Assembly: GCF_013388945.1 (NCBI RefSeq)
Contig: NZ_JACAEH010000016.1
Span: 1-56,967, forward strand
Reading direction: 5' to 3'
DNA: 56,967 nucleotides
From: Nitrososphaera sp.
GTDB taxonomy: Archaea; Thermoproteota; Nitrososphaeria; Nitrososphaerales; Nitrososphaeraceae
Made by a program: the position numbers and the translations under genes. Numbering within the stretch: the first letter of the stretch is position 1; each line of letters begins with the position of its first letter. The notes beneath the pieces are model-generated. The model ran no database searches, was not told the DNA's origin, and saw nothing but the letters and a program-made list of their open reading frames with translations. Positions 48,860 to 56,967 of this stretch are shown in pieces.

Positions 48860-49465
48860 ATGAGCTCGGGAACTTCAGAGGCAAGGTTTACCATAAACGT
48901 CAAGGAAGGGATTGTGGAACTTGAGGGCAAGGAGAGCTTTGTGGACAAGCACCTCGACAGGTTCGAGGAGATATTCAAGGCGGCGGTCAGGGAGGCAATC
49001 GCAAGCGGCCTCCAGGTCCAGGTCGCGCTAAAGGCGCAGGCTCAGGCGGCGCTTCCCGAGGTGCAGGAAGTCCCTGCAGCGCCAGAGCAAAAGGCCGCCC
49101 CTGCCAAGCACGCCCCGCGCATCGCCGCGACCATCCCGCCGATACCGGTCGACCTGAAACCGTCCAAGGACAAGCCCGGCCTGCGCGAGTTCTACGCAGA
49201 GAAAAAGCCTGCAAACCACTATGAAAAGGCCGCCGTGTTTGCCTACTATATTACAAAGTTCAACAAGCAGCCGGAAGTGAAATACGGCGAGGTCCTCTCG
49301 TGCTACGAGGAGGTCAACGAGAAAAAGCCCAGCGTGACTGACATCGTGAAAAACTCGATACGCTACAAGGGCTGGCTCGAGCAAGGTTCCGACAAGCTCT
49401 CAGCCAAGTTGACGATATCTGGCGAGAATTTCGTCAAGTTCGACCTGCCAAGAAAAGAAGGCTAG
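48860..49465 (+). CDS. Hypothetical protein (201 residues)
   Basis: N-terminal 45 residues carry a strand-turn motif (RFTINVKEGIVELEGKESFV) then a helix, followed by an Ala/Pro-rich linker (about 60-95) and a C-terminal domain with AVFAYYITKFNKQPEVKYGE and IVKNSIRYKGWLEQG. The last domain resembles a winged-helix-like fold. Start ATG 48860 follows TAATTAAAAAC by about 25-30 nt. Converges on endA with 4 overlapping bases. Confidence 0.7.
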   Translation: MSSGTSEARFTINVKEGIVELEGKESFVDKHLDRFEEIFKAAVREAIASGLQVQVALKAQAQAALPEVQEVPAAPEQKAAPAKHAPRIAATIPPIPVDLKPSKDKPGLREFYAEKKPANHYEKAAVFAYYITKFNKQPEVKYGEVLSCYEEVNEKKPSVTDIVKNSIRYKGWLEQGSDKLSAKLTISGENFVKFDLPRKEG

Positions 49466-50004
49466 GCGCGCCACCAGTCAAAGCCGACATAGTCGACTGC
49501 CTTGCCTGCCTTCGGGATTGCAAGTATGAACTGCTTTTTGACAGTCGTCGCAAGCCTGCCGGCAAGCACCACGCCCGTGGCGGTAAGTTCGTCGGTTGGC
49601 CTGAACACCTGTACAAGGTACGGCGCGTGGTCTATTCCCGGGCCCCTTTCATAGACAGCAAAGTCGCAGCCAAATTTTATCCCCGGAGTCACGACGTAGC
49701 CTTTCCCGCGAAGGTCCAGAAAAACTAGGTATTTGTCGTCAAAGTCCACGTACTGTTTTTTGCAGATCTTTTTTATCTCTGCCGGCGTGACAGCTTTGCC
49801 GTCTGGCTGCGATATTTTCAGCCTTCCCTTTTCTGCGAGGTAGCACCCTTCCATGAGGTCAAGGACAAGCGGCGCGTCAAACTCGGTCCCCTTTGGCTTT
49901 GGGACGCCAATCGGCTTGCCGTAGTAGCCCGAGCCGTACAGCTGCCGTGAATCGTTTATGTCCCAGACGACTATTCTGCTGCCGACGAGCCTTCCCTTTA
50001 TCAT
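49462..50004 (-). CDS. endA: tRNA-splicing endonuclease
   Basis: Cuts bulge-helix-bulge junctions of intron-containing tRNAs. 180 residues with the catalytic triad: Tyr in AVYERGPG, His in GIDHAPYLVQV and Lys in TVKKQFILA. Adjacent, with no gap, to the DUF47 gene. The window also holds a tRNA-Asn with a non-canonical intron, which needs an enzyme with relaxed specificity, as in archaeal heterotetrameric types. Confidence 0.93.
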   Translation of the reverse strand: MIKGRLVGSRIVVWDINDSRQLYGSGYYGKPIGVPKPKGTEFDAPLVLDLMEGCYLAEKGRLKISQPDGKAVTPAEIKKICKKQYVDFDDKYLVFLDLRGKGYVVTPGIKFGCDFAVYERGPGIDHAPYLVQVFRPTDELTATGVVLAGRLATTVKKQFILAIPKAGKAVDYVGFDWWRA

Positions 50005-50658
50005 TTACATTCCAAGCGCAAGTATGGTGAACGAGTCTGAGGCTTCCTGGCACTTGTCCACCACGCCCTCTATGCCTTCGACAGCGTCCTTGAAAAGCAG
50101 CAGGTCCTTGGTGTCAGGTATGTTGCCAAGGGCCTTGATTATCATCGCCCTGTACTTGGCGTCGACCTGGCGCTCGAGCCTCTGCACTTCCTGGGCAAGC
50201 TCTATCGTGGTCGCAGGGTTTATCGAAAGCGCCCTGCCCATCTCGTTCAGCTTGAAAATCGCTTCAACCACCATTCCCACGAGGTGCTCGAGGTCGGCGT
50301 CGCACTGGGCCTTCTTGAGGGCCGCGCCCTTCATGTTTGCTATCCTGAAAGCGATGCCGCTGATATAGCCGGCGATGTCGTCTACAAGGTAGGCGGTCCT
50401 CAGTATGTCCTCGCGGTGGGCCATGAGCCCGCCTATCTCTGCGACTTCGCGTGTGATGTTGCGCCGGAGGTTTTCCACCTCTTCTTCGGTGTTGCGCATG
50501 CGCTCAAGGCAGACCTGCATGTCCTTGTCGTCGCCCCTGACAAGCGAGGTTGTCAGTGCGGAAAGGTCGCGGGAAGAGTTCAGTATCTTGCTTATTTCGT
50601 CCTGCAAAACGGCCAGGGCCTTTCTTTTGGCCTGGACTTCAAGTTCCCCGCTGTACAT
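50005..50658 (-). CDS. DUF47 / PhoU-like protein
   Basis: 217 residues, all-helical, of the DUF47 family that resembles PhoU. Helices include ALAVLQDEISKILNSSRDLS and AAYL-like DILRTAYLVDDIAGYISGI; the C-terminal motif EGVVDKCQEASDSFTILALG is typical. Often linked to phosphate transport, but no pit or pst gene is adjacent. ATG 50658 is preferred, about 30 nt after a GGATTATTAG element; GTG 50664 is an alternative. Confidence 0.82.
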   Translation of the reverse strand: MYSGELEVQAKRKALAVLQDEISKILNSSRDLSALTTSLVRGDDKDMQVCLERMRNTEEEVENLRRNITREVAEIGGLMAHREDILRTAYLVDDIAGYISGIAFRIANMKGAALKKAQCDADLEHLVGMVVEAIFKLNEMGRALSINPATTIELAQEVQRLERQVDAKYRAMIIKALGNIPDTKDLLLFKDAVEGIEGVVDKCQEASDSFTILALGM

Positions 50659-50798
50659 TTGCACACTGACAAGTCCGGCTGGCTAATAATCCTTTTGATA
50701 ACGCTCTATAATGAGAGCGCAGTGCAATATTTTGGAACGAGCCTCTAGAAATTACGTGCACAACAGATTACTTTGCCGGCACGCAGAGCAGCGGCGGG

Positions 50799-51623
50799 TT
50801 GAAACGTGCCGCTGCCGGCTGCGCGGTGCTGCTGTTGCTCACGATGGGCGCCGCGCCAAGCTTCAACGCGCAGCCTGCAGGCGAAAAGTGCAGGTGTGTA
50901 GCGTTCAGGCTCGACGACATACAGGACTATTACCTGCGCGACGTGCAGATAGAGATGATGGACACTTTTGAGCGGCGCGACCTGGACCTGACTGTCGGCG
51001 TCATTGGCAATTACTTTGGACAAGACCAGGTGATGGTGTCCTACATCAAGGAGAGGCTCAAGGGCGAGCCAAGGCTAGAGATAGCAAACCACGGCTGGAA
51101 CCACGAGAGGTTTGTGCTGCTCGACAGTTACGGGCAGTCCCGCCTCATGGGGATGACAAACGACAAGCTGAGCCAGATCTTTGGCTTCAAGCCGCTTGTG
51201 TTCATTGCGCCCTACAACGCCATCAACAACAACACGTTCTGGGCGGCCAGGCAAAACAGCATCCTCTATGTCAGCGCCAACATGACTGTTGACCCGCCGC
51301 CTTACAGCGGGCCGGACCTCTTCCGGTACCACGAGACGGCGCTCACAGGCGACCTGAGCGCAGGGGGCACGAGCTGGCCGGGATACCCGCACACAAAGAC
51401 CATGGATGCCATAAGAAAGAGCGTCGACAGGCACGGGTTTGCGGTAGTCACTATGCACCCGATGGAGTTCTCTGTCAGGTCGGGCCTGAATTTTGAGGAC
51501 CGCGTCGACAGGCAGCAGATGGCAGAGCTGGAGCTCTTGCTCAATGCAATCGACGCAGAAGGATACGAGGTAGTTACGGTGGGCGAGCTTTCCAGGAGGG
51601 CGCTCCAGGCAGGGTTGAACTAA
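50799..51623 (+). CDS. Polysaccharide deacetylase-like protein (DUF2334 type)
   Basis: 274 residues from TTG 50799. An N-terminal hydrophobic segment (residues 5-22) looks like a signal peptide, so it is secreted or anchored. Metal-site motifs: FRLDDIQDYY (Asp pair) and the NHGWNHE zinc histidines, then THGM-like VTMHPMEFSVR. Likely removes acetyl groups from surface glycans. Stop overlaps the convergent radical SAM gene by 4 bases. Confidence 0.82.
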   Translation: MKRAAAGCAVLLLLTMGAAPSFNAQPAGEKCRCVAFRLDDIQDYYLRDVQIEMMDTFERRDLDLTVGVIGNYFGQDQVMVSYIKERLKGEPRLEIANHGWNHERFVLLDSYGQSRLMGMTNDKLSQIFGFKPLVFIAPYNAINNNTFWAARQNSILYVSANMTVDPPPYSGPDLFRYHETALTGDLSAGGTSWPGYPHTKTMDAIRKSVDRHGFAVVTMHPMEFSVRSGLNFEDRVDRQQMAELELLLNAIDAEGYEVVTVGELSRRALQAGLN

Positions 51624-52501
51624 AAGCCGCGCATAAACTTTGGTTTTAGCATCTCCGGGTGCGACTTCAGCTTCTTTACCAGCTCTAGCATCTTTTCCCG
51701 GTCGGCAGGCATCGTGCCCTTTACCGAATACACGTTTGACGCGTGGTTTGCACGGAATACTACCGGCGCTGCGGGGTTGAAATCATGGATGAGTCTTTCA
51801 AGCTCGTCTAACACTTCCATGTCGTCGATGAACTCAAACGGCTCGGCGTACTTGCTCATGAACTCGTCGTGCAGGCTCGGGTCAAGGTGCAAAGTCAGCG
51901 CGCCAACGTAATCCGGTGCCACCTCGCTCAGTACCCTGGCGGTGTCGGCGATGTGCTCTTGGCTGTACTTTTTGCCGCCAAGCCCCAGGATTATCATGCA
52001 AGACAGGACATAGCCGTGTTTTTTGGCCTTGTTGCAGGCCTGGACTATGGACTTTCCCGTGGCCCCCTTTGTGACCTTTTTCAGGACCACATCATTGCCG
52101 CTTTCTATGCCAACGTAGAACATGTGCAGGCCGGCTTTGCGGAGTTCCGCAAGTTCAGCATCTGTCTTTTGCAGCAGGTTCTTTGGCATGGCATAGCACG
52201 ACACGCGCTCTATCTTGGGGAATTTATGGTACAAGTATTGCAGTATCTGCACAAGCCTGTCCTTTGACATGTTGAGCGCGTCGCCGTCTGCAAGGAATAT
52301 CCTTGCCGAGTCAGGGTAGAGCCGGGCCATCAGGTCTATCTCTGACTTGATCTCTTCCCACGGCCTTTCCGCGTACTCTTTTGTCCTGTACATGTCGCAG
52401 AACGAGCACTTGTTGAAGGAGCAGCCCAGAGTCACCTGGAATATCAGCGAGTTTGCCTCTGACGGCGGCCTGTACAGAGGGTAGTCGTAGGCCAGCTCCA
52501 T
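51620..52501 (-). CDS. Radical SAM protein
   Basis: 293 residues. The iron-sulfur motif is GCSFNKCSFCDMY, a Cx4CxxC variant seen in some radical SAM proteins rather than CxxxCxxC. IFLADGDALNMSKDRL and FYVGIESGNDVVLKKVTKGA follow, then GLGG. No MiaB-type TRAM domain or B12 domain. Substrate unknown. ATG 52501 is 28 nt downstream of a GATATAATTATT promoter, so it is leaderless. Confidence 0.85.
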   Translation of the reverse strand: MELAYDYPLYRPPSEANSLIFQVTLGCSFNKCSFCDMYRTKEYAERPWEEIKSEIDLMARLYPDSARIFLADGDALNMSKDRLVQILQYLYHKFPKIERVSCYAMPKNLLQKTDAELAELRKAGLHMFYVGIESGNDVVLKKVTKGATGKSIVQACNKAKKHGYVLSCMIILGLGGKKYSQEHIADTARVLSEVAPDYVGALTLHLDPSLHDEFMSKYAEPFEFIDDMEVLDELERLIHDFNPAAPVVFRANHASNVYSVKGTMPADREKMLELVKKLKSHPEMLKPKFMRGF

Positions 52502-52596
52502 GCGTGCGAATAGCCATTTCTAATAATTATATCTTGGGTCAGTTCGTCGCGAGATCTTCATCGCTTTTGACTCAGTCTGGAGCAGCGAAACTCACC

Positions 52597-52920
52597 TCAT
52601 CCCCGGCTCTTTTCGGCCAGTAGAGCGGTATTAACCTTTGTCAGCCTCCTTTTCAGGCGCTTTGCGCTTGACGACATGTCAAGCGTAGTTACAGGCGGAC
52701 TGGCAAGCGCGATTGCGACGAGCACCTTTTCTTCAGAGCCCAGGCTGCAGCGAAGCACCGAAACGCCCTCTCCGGGCCGGACAACCTTGAGCGACGCGCG
52801 CTCGGCTGCGATTGCGCCATACAATTCTTGCAGGCGCTTTTCTATTGCAGCCGACGCTTCTGATGCAGAGCAGCCGTGCATCACCGAAATGTAGCGCCTC
52901 TTTTCGCGCCTCTTCAGCAA
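52597..52920 (-). CDS. rnp2: RNase P protein component 2 (Pop5)
   Basis: 107 residues with the Pop5 N-terminal strand KRRYISVMHG, then KRLQELYGAIAAERASLKVV and GEGVSVLRCSLGSEEKVLVA. Partner of Rpp30 in the catalytic half of RNase P. TTG 52920 overlaps the Rpp30 stop by 7 bases, so the two partners are translated together. Confidence 0.87.
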   Translation of the reverse strand: MLKRREKRRYISVMHGCSASEASAAIEKRLQELYGAIAAERASLKVVRPGEGVSVLRCSLGSEEKVLVAIALASPPVTTLDMSSSAKRLKRRLTKVNTALLAEKSRG

Positions 52921-53429
52921 GCCGTGACCCTCCGCGCAAGCCTCGATTCAAGCCAGCGTTCAAGCTCCTGCCAGTACCGCAGAGGCTCTATCCCGCATTC
53001 CTGCAGCAGGGCGTCAAAGCTCCGGCCGGACACCATGCCCCATTGAGAGGTGGCGCCGCTTGTCAAGACAAGCTGGCAGCGCGCTAGTTTGCAAAAGCGG
53101 TAAAGGTCTCCGACCTGCCCAAGCCATTTCGCCGCATTTTTTGCGTCCATCGCCCTTGCCTGCAAAACCTGCACTTCCAATCCCGCGCCGGCCCGGACCT
53201 TTTTCTTTAGCTTTTCCTTTGCCTTTTCAAAGTTCTGGACAAGTACCAGGTCTGCGCGCTGCACATCCTCTATCCTGTCAGACACCACAAGGTACTGGTA
53301 TTTCACCGGCGCAGGAGGCTCGACTGCGACCCGCCTTATCGCGCCGGCAAATTCCCCGGTCGTCGCTATCCTGTCTATGCCGAGCTCATTTGCAAGCGCC
53401 GGCGCGTCAAAACCGCCTCCGACACACAG
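52914..53429 (-). CDS. rnp3: RNase P protein component 3 (Rpp30), apparent CTG start
   Basis: TIM-barrel Rpp30 protein. The coding signal begins well before the first usual start (GTG 53306): upstream residues CVGGGFDAPALANELGID and RIATTGEFAGAIRRVAVEP clearly belong to the first strands and helix. The only start-like codon is CTG 53429, three bases after the stop codon of the upstream gene (53432-53434), consistent with termination-reinitiation. Otherwise an indel must be assumed. KYQYLVVSDRIEDVQRADLV and QLVLTSGATSQWGM are further family regions. About 171 residues from CTG. Confidence 0.85.
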   Translation of the reverse strand: MCVGGGFDAPALANELGIDRIATTGEFAGAIRRVAVEPPAPVKYQYLVVSDRIEDVQRADLVLVQNFEKAKEKLKKKVRAGAGLEVQVLQARAMDAKNAAKWLGQVGDLYRFCKLARCQLVLTSGATSQWGMVSGRSFDALLQECGIEPLRYWQELERWLESRLARRVTAC

Positions 53430-53431
53430 GT

Positions 53432-53872
53432 CTAGCCTGAAGAGAGAAGCCCCCTGTAAGCCTCGACGTTGCCAGAGGGCCGGTAGCGCCTCACGGGCTT
53501 GAACCTGACCCTTACGGCGTCAGACTCTGCAAGCGAGACCTTGCCCTGGCATATCCTCTGCTTGTCAAGCCGGAGGTAGAGGTTGCCCTTTTCGTCAGAG
53601 TATTCCCCGACGTGGTCGGCAAGCTCTTGCCTGTCAGGGCTGTTGAGCGACGACATTATCTTTGCCGCAAGCGCGCCTGCCTCCCTGCTTGCGACAGTAG
53701 CCTTTACGAGCACAATCTTGTTGCCAAAATGCCCCTCCGACGGCTCGCCTGTAAAACTTGCGGCAGGCACGCCAAGCGCCTTTTCCACCGCGGCAAGCAC
53801 TTTTTCGCGGTCCTCGGTCGCGTGCAGCACGACGTCTACTTCTGCAGCAGAGAATCTGGGCTCGTCGGACAT
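53432..53872 (-). CDS. COG1325 RNA-binding protein (exosome-associated type)
   Basis: 146 residues of the archaeal COG1325/DUF54 family, often encoded with exosome, RNase P and ribosomal genes. VDVVLHATEDREKVLAAVEK, FGNKIVLVKATVASREAGAL and GNLYLRLDKQRICQGKVSLA are the conserved strands. Probably an RNA-processing cofactor; direct partner unknown. Confidence 0.82.
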   Translation of the reverse strand: MSDEPRFSAAEVDVVLHATEDREKVLAAVEKALGVPAASFTGEPSEGHFGNKIVLVKATVASREAGALAAKIMSSLNSPDRQELADHVGEYSDEKGNLYLRLDKQRICQGKVSLAESDAVRVRFKPVRRYRPSGNVEAYRGLLSSG

Positions 53873-53903
53873 GGAAAAGAAGAAAGAAAGAGGGCCTAAA
53901 AAG

Positions 53904-54608
53904 TTATTGCGGGGCCGGCTCGGCCGCCGCCACTTCCACCGGCTTGGCTTCAGTCAGCGCCCTTGACTCTGGCGTCGATATCAGCTTTGTCTTTTTGATG
54001 CCGATGTGTCTTATCGTGGCAATCTTGCGCGCCTCTTCGTATATGGCTGCTCCAAGCAGGCTGTTTGTCTCCCTAGGGATGCTGCCAGACTTGCTGCCAG
54101 TCACGTTCTGCACGAACTGCTCGACTGTCATCTGCGGTATCTTTTCAGAGAGCATCCTGTGCGCAATCATGCGTATCTCGTGCTTCTTTGAAGAATTGAC
54201 GCGCCTCTGTGTGAACGCCACAAACGCGACGCGGAACTTGTAGCCGTCCTGTGTGGTATAGTCGTGCACGAAGCTGACCATAGAGCTTCCGCGCCTGACG
54301 AGGCTTCTGAGGAACTCCTTGGCGTACTCGTGGCCCTTGAACCGGGTGTTTGCGCTGCCGTCGGCTATGTTTTCTATCTGTATGAAGACCTTTATCTGGT
54401 GCTGGTCCATCGTCTGGTCCGGGTTTCCCTTCATCATGTCATGCAGAGTATTTTCAATGACCCTCCCCTTTGCCTGCTCGGCCTCGGTTACGGGAACGTA
54501 GTTAACGGATCCGGGTGGCTCAAATCCGGCCGGCTTGTTGACGATGACCCATTGCTTGTCTCGCCACTTGTCGCGGACGCGGCCTCCCTTCTTTGCTCCT
54601 TTGGCCAT
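53904..54608 (-). CDS. rps3ae: Small ribosomal subunit protein eS1
   Basis: 234 residues: RVRDKWRDKQWVIVNKPAGF at the N terminus, FKGHEYAKEFLRSLVRRGSS and YKFRVAFVAFTQRRVNSSKK, EIRMIAHRMLSEKIPQM. Archaeal/eukaryotic-specific. A C-terminal Ala/Glu/Pro tail is present. Confidence 0.95.
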   Translation of the reverse strand: MAKGAKKGGRVRDKWRDKQWVIVNKPAGFEPPGSVNYVPVTEAEQAKGRVIENTLHDMMKGNPDQTMDQHQIKVFIQIENIADGSANTRFKGHEYAKEFLRSLVRRGSSMVSFVHDYTTQDGYKFRVAFVAFTQRRVNSSKKHEIRMIAHRMLSEKIPQMTVEQFVQNVTGSKSGSIPRETNSLLGAAIYEEARKIATIRHIGIKKTKLISTPESRALTEAKPVEVAAAEPAPQ

Positions 54609-54646
54609 TATTTTTCACGGTTGTCATCCAGAATATATATTGTGCG

Positions 54647-55921
54647 TCAGCTTCTCGGCGCTATTTCCTTCATGCCGCCCATGTAGGGCTGGAGCACGCC
54701 CGGCACTTCCACGGCCCCCGAAGGCGTCTGGTAGTTCTCCAGTATTGCCACAAGCGTGCGCTGGACAGCTACTAGCGTGCTGTTGAGTGTGTGTACAAGC
54801 TCGGTGTCCTCGTTTGTCCTGTCCCTGTAACGTATGCCAAGTCGCCGGGCCTGGTAGTCGAGGCAGTTTGAGCACGAGACAAGCTCACGGTAGGCGTTCT
54901 GGCCGGGCATCCAGGCCTCTATGTCGTAGGTCTTGGCAGAAATCTTGCCCGTGTCGCCGGAGCACAGGAGCATGACGCGGTACGGTATGCCAAGCATGTC
55001 CAAAAACTCCTGCGATATAGCAAGCATCCTTTCGTGCTCCTTTTCCGAGTCTTCGGGCCGGCAGTAGACAAACTGCTCGACCTTGTCAAACTGGTGGACC
55101 CGGAAAATGCCTTTCATGTCCTTTCCGTGCGCGCCGGCTTCTTTGCGGAAGCACGGGCTGACGCCGGCGTAGCGCAGCGGCAGTTTCTTGCCTTCCAGTA
55201 TCTCGTCCATGTGCATCCCTGCGATGGCGTGCTCGGACGTCCCTATCATGTACAGGTCCTCGCCTTCTATCTTGTAGATGACGTCCTCAAAGTCGCCAAG
55301 TATCACTGCGCCTTCCATCGGCTGGCGGTGCATCATGAAAGGCGGCTGGACCGGCGTGTAGCCCTTCTGCGCAAGGAAATCAAGCGCAAACGAGATGAGC
55401 GCGGTGTTCATCCTGACAAGCTCGTTTTTGAGAAAGAAAAAGCGCGCGCCTGAAATCTTGGCGGCCCTTTCAAGGTCAAGCAGGTCAAGAGAAATGGCGA
55501 TGTCGACGTGGTCCTTCGGGCTTGGCATCTTGCGGATGTTGCCGGCGGTCCTGACCACGACATTGTCCTTCTCGTCCTTGCCCTCCGGCACCGACTCGTG
55601 TAAAAGGTTTGGGACAAGCATCGCAAGCCGCTTGAAGTTTTCCTCTGCCGCAAGCCTATCCTGCTCGGCTTTTTCCATGCCGGCGCTCACCTGCTTCATC
55701 TCTGCAAGCTCGGCGCCGGCGTCCTTGCCCGACTTTTTCTTTGCCGCTATCGCCTCTGACAGCCTGTTTTTCTTTTGCCGCAGTTCCTGCGTTTCTGCAA
55801 TGAGCTCGCGCCTGCGCCTGTCAAAACCTACAAGTTCGTCAAGCGGAAAGTCCACGTTGCGCTTTTTCAGCATCTTGCGCACGGCGTCCGGGTTTTCCTT
55901 GAAAAGTTTTGGGTCAAGCAT
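54647..55921 (-). CDS. serS: Seryl-tRNA synthetase
   Basis: Class II synthetase, 424 residues. N-terminal coiled-coil arm (about 25-105) that holds the long variable arm of tRNA-Ser; motif 2 in SPCFRKEAGAHGKDMKGIFR, then HQFDKVEQFVY, and motif 3 in NSTLVAVQRTLVAILENYQ. This is the common type, not the rare methanogen SerRS. Confidence 0.95.
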   Translation of the reverse strand: MLDPKLFKENPDAVRKMLKKRNVDFPLDELVGFDRRRRELIAETQELRQKKNRLSEAIAAKKKSGKDAGAELAEMKQVSAGMEKAEQDRLAAEENFKRLAMLVPNLLHESVPEGKDEKDNVVVRTAGNIRKMPSPKDHVDIAISLDLLDLERAAKISGARFFFLKNELVRMNTALISFALDFLAQKGYTPVQPPFMMHRQPMEGAVILGDFEDVIYKIEGEDLYMIGTSEHAIAGMHMDEILEGKKLPLRYAGVSPCFRKEAGAHGKDMKGIFRVHQFDKVEQFVYCRPEDSEKEHERMLAISQEFLDMLGIPYRVMLLCSGDTGKISAKTYDIEAWMPGQNAYRELVSCSNCLDYQARRLGIRYRDRTNEDTELVHTLNSTLVAVQRTLVAILENYQTPSGAVEVPGVLQPYMGGMKEIAPRS

Positions 55922-55931
55922 CGTACATCAG

Positions 55932-56198
55932 CTAACCCTGCGCCATCACTTGCCGCGAAACAGAGATGTGCTCAAGTATCTCGTCAAGCGTGCTAGCAGC
56001 CGTTGCCATCATCGACAGCCTGCTCCCGATTGCGACGTGGACGGTCTTTCCCCGGAAGAACATTGAAAGCGTCAAGCCTTCCGGCAGGTTAACATTGTCT
56101 GGTATTAATGCCTTAACAGCCGCCCTTGCCTGCGACGCAGAGGGAAATGTCACCTCCACTGCTATTTCCACTTCAGGACGTCGCGAATTTTTCGTCAT
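55932..56198 (-). CDS. pcc1: KEOPS complex subunit Pcc1
   Basis: 88 residues. Small alpha/beta dimerisation protein of the KEOPS complex that makes the t6A modification of tRNA. AVEVTFPSASQARAAVKALI, DNVNLPEGLTLSMFF and GSRLSMMATAASTLDEILEH fit archaeal Pcc1. Starts inside the end of the RecJ-like gene (26-base overlap), a conserved archaeal pairing. Confidence 0.87.
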   Translation of the reverse strand: MTKNSRRPEVEIAVEVTFPSASQARAAVKALIPDNVNLPEGLTLSMFFRGKTVHVAIGSRLSMMATAASTLDEILEHISVSRQVMAQG

Positions 56199-56967
56199 TT
56201 ACAGCAGCCTTCAGGCACGACAGGAAGGAGTCAAGCGAAGAAGATGGTATCCTGCAGCCGGCGGCAGCCGCGTGGCCGCCCCCGGTCCCCTTGACCGACT
56301 CGGCGCAGTGGCGCATGACAAGCCCGAGGTTGGCCCTCGACGCGCAGCCGAGGCTCTTTCTCGAGGAGAACTTGTAGGTCCCGTCCGGCGCAAGTGTCCT
56401 TACAAACACCAGCCTGCCGGCAAGCGTGGGCGAGCCGCTCAGAAGCGACGATACGGCGCCCAGCATGTCCTGCACGACCAGCCCGTCGCCATTTACAAAG
56501 GCGTTTGCGCCGTCGTCTGTAACACGCCACTTTTCAGAAAATATCGCTGATATGTAGTTGCGAAGAGTCGTCCGGTACTGGGCGTTTATCTCCTCGCCTG
56601 CTGTCAGCATGGCGTTCCTGTCGCCCATGCAAATCGCGACCCCGACACCGGGCTTGCCTATCCTGCCGCACGCGTTGAGAAGCGTCGCAAACTCGCGGGC
56701 GTCGCGCAGCTGGCTGCGCTTGTCCTCGCCGGCAAGCGTATAGACATAGCCGATAAGGTCGTCAATTACGCCTGGGGAGGTCTTGTTCGAAGTGGCGACA
56801 AACTTTGCAATCGCGTCCAGGATGGCGCTTTTTTCTTCCTGCGAAAATTCGGCAGGCACGCGCCACCGGCCGTTTTCCTTGAGCTTTATACCTGCATTCT
56901 TGAAGATGGAGTAGCAGTTGTCCCGGTTCCAGGTCAGGCCGTCTATGAAAGGGAACGACGTGAACGC
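56173..56967 (-). CDS. RecJ-like DHH-family phosphoesterase, C-terminal part
   Basis: The frame is open to the window edge, so the N terminus with the DHH motif lies outside. About 264 residues are visible: PFIDGLTWNRDNCYSIFKNA at the start, ATLLNACGRIGKPGVGVAIC in the middle and the DHHA1 signature GTGGGHAAAAGCRI near the end. It is the archaeal single-stranded nucleic acid exonuclease type (RecJ/GAN relatives) commonly encoded beside Pcc1, uS15 and eS1. Confidence 0.88.
   Translation of the reverse strand, partial: AFTSFPFIDGLTWNRDNCYSIFKNAGIKLKENGRWRVPAEFSQEEKSAILDAIAKFVATSNKTSPGVIDDLIGYVYTLAGEDKRSQLRDAREFATLLNACGRIGKPGVGVAICMGDRNAMLTAGEEINAQYRTTLRNYISAIFSEKWRVTDDGANAFVNGDGLVVQDMLGAVSSLLSGSPTLAGRLVFVRTLAPDGTYKFSSRKSLGCASRANLGLVMRHCAESVKGTGGGHAAAAGCRIPSSSLDSFLSCLKAAVNDEKFATS

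Noticed and set aside
51620-52501. Mutated radical SAM motif (four residues between the first two Cys)
   Set aside because: Cx4CxxC (CSFNKCSFC) is, as I recall, normal in some radical SAM subfamilies, so it is not taken as a defect.
1-56967. CRISPR array, prophage or full transposon
   Set aside because: No regularly spaced repeats, no cas, phage structural or transposase genes were seen; the window is mainly housekeeping.

Overview
The window is a chromosomal segment of an ammonia-oxidising archaeon-like lineage: Thaumarchaeota/Nitrososphaeria, most like a Nitrososphaera-type soil genome. The evidence is archaeal information processing (RadA, aRF1, proteasome alpha and beta, RNase P proteins Pop5/Rpp30/Rpp29, KEOPS Pcc1, eS1, eS4, tRNA-splicing endonuclease), an ESCRT-III/CdvB cell-division gene, GC-rich coding DNA with GC-ending codons, frequent TTG starts, and archaeal TATA boxes 25-32 nt upstream of start codons, implying many leaderless or near-leaderless mRNAs. 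The genus assignment is inference.

Layout. 1-2.2 kb: 3' end of radA, then trpG-trpD on the minus strand (trpE lies apart near 45 kb). 2.3-11 kb: type II GAPDH, an HTH-CBS regulator, an RNase H-like exonuclease, aRF1, a GHKL ATPase, a proteasome beta subunit lacking the catalytic threonine, a PUA protein, AIM24 and several tiny cysteine-rich proteins. 10.9-15.8 kb: homoserine dehydrogenase divergent from an Lrp regulator, a TauE/SafE exporter and a 597-residue tandem SDR protein resembling half of bacterial malonyl-CoA reductase. 16-21.5 kb: purE-purK, purC, an ArsR regulator, DUF371 and proteasome alpha. 21.5-30.8 kb: a thiol-redox protein, a SPOUT methyltransferase and a ribosomal operon (uL3-uL4-uL23-uS19-uL22-uS3-uL29-Rpp29-uS17-uL14-uL24-eS4-uL5-uS14-uS8-uL6) with no uL2 gene.

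30.9-36 kb: tRNA-Asn with a non-canonical intron, then a minus-strand operon (membrane protein, zinc ribbon, nucleotidyltransferase, LLM oxidoreductase, thiolase, DUF35, hypothetical). 36-41.6 kb: biotin genes bioD, bioA, bioB and bioF, split by a serine recombinase and a 600-bp non-coding stretch, with a BirA-type operator at bioB. 41.6-48 kb: CdvB, threonine synthase, trpE, ilvD, HIT protein. 48.5-57 kb: tRNA endonuclease with a DUF47/PhoU-like protein, a polysaccharide deacetylase, radical SAM protein, and a minus-strand RNA/translation cluster (RecJ-like, Pcc1, SerS, eS1, COG1325, Rpp30, Pop5).

Most unusual points: the MCR-like tandem SDR (a candidate for the malonyl-CoA or malonic semialdehyde reduction step of the thaumarchaeal 3-hydroxypropionate/4-hydroxybutyrate cycle), the Thr1-to-Ala proteasome beta subunit, apparent CTG starts (or indels) in two RNA-related genes, a 33-nt tRNA intron between D-arm and anticodon arm, a BirA box on bioB, three copies of one 26-bp palindrome, and a set of tiny zinc-ribbon genes.
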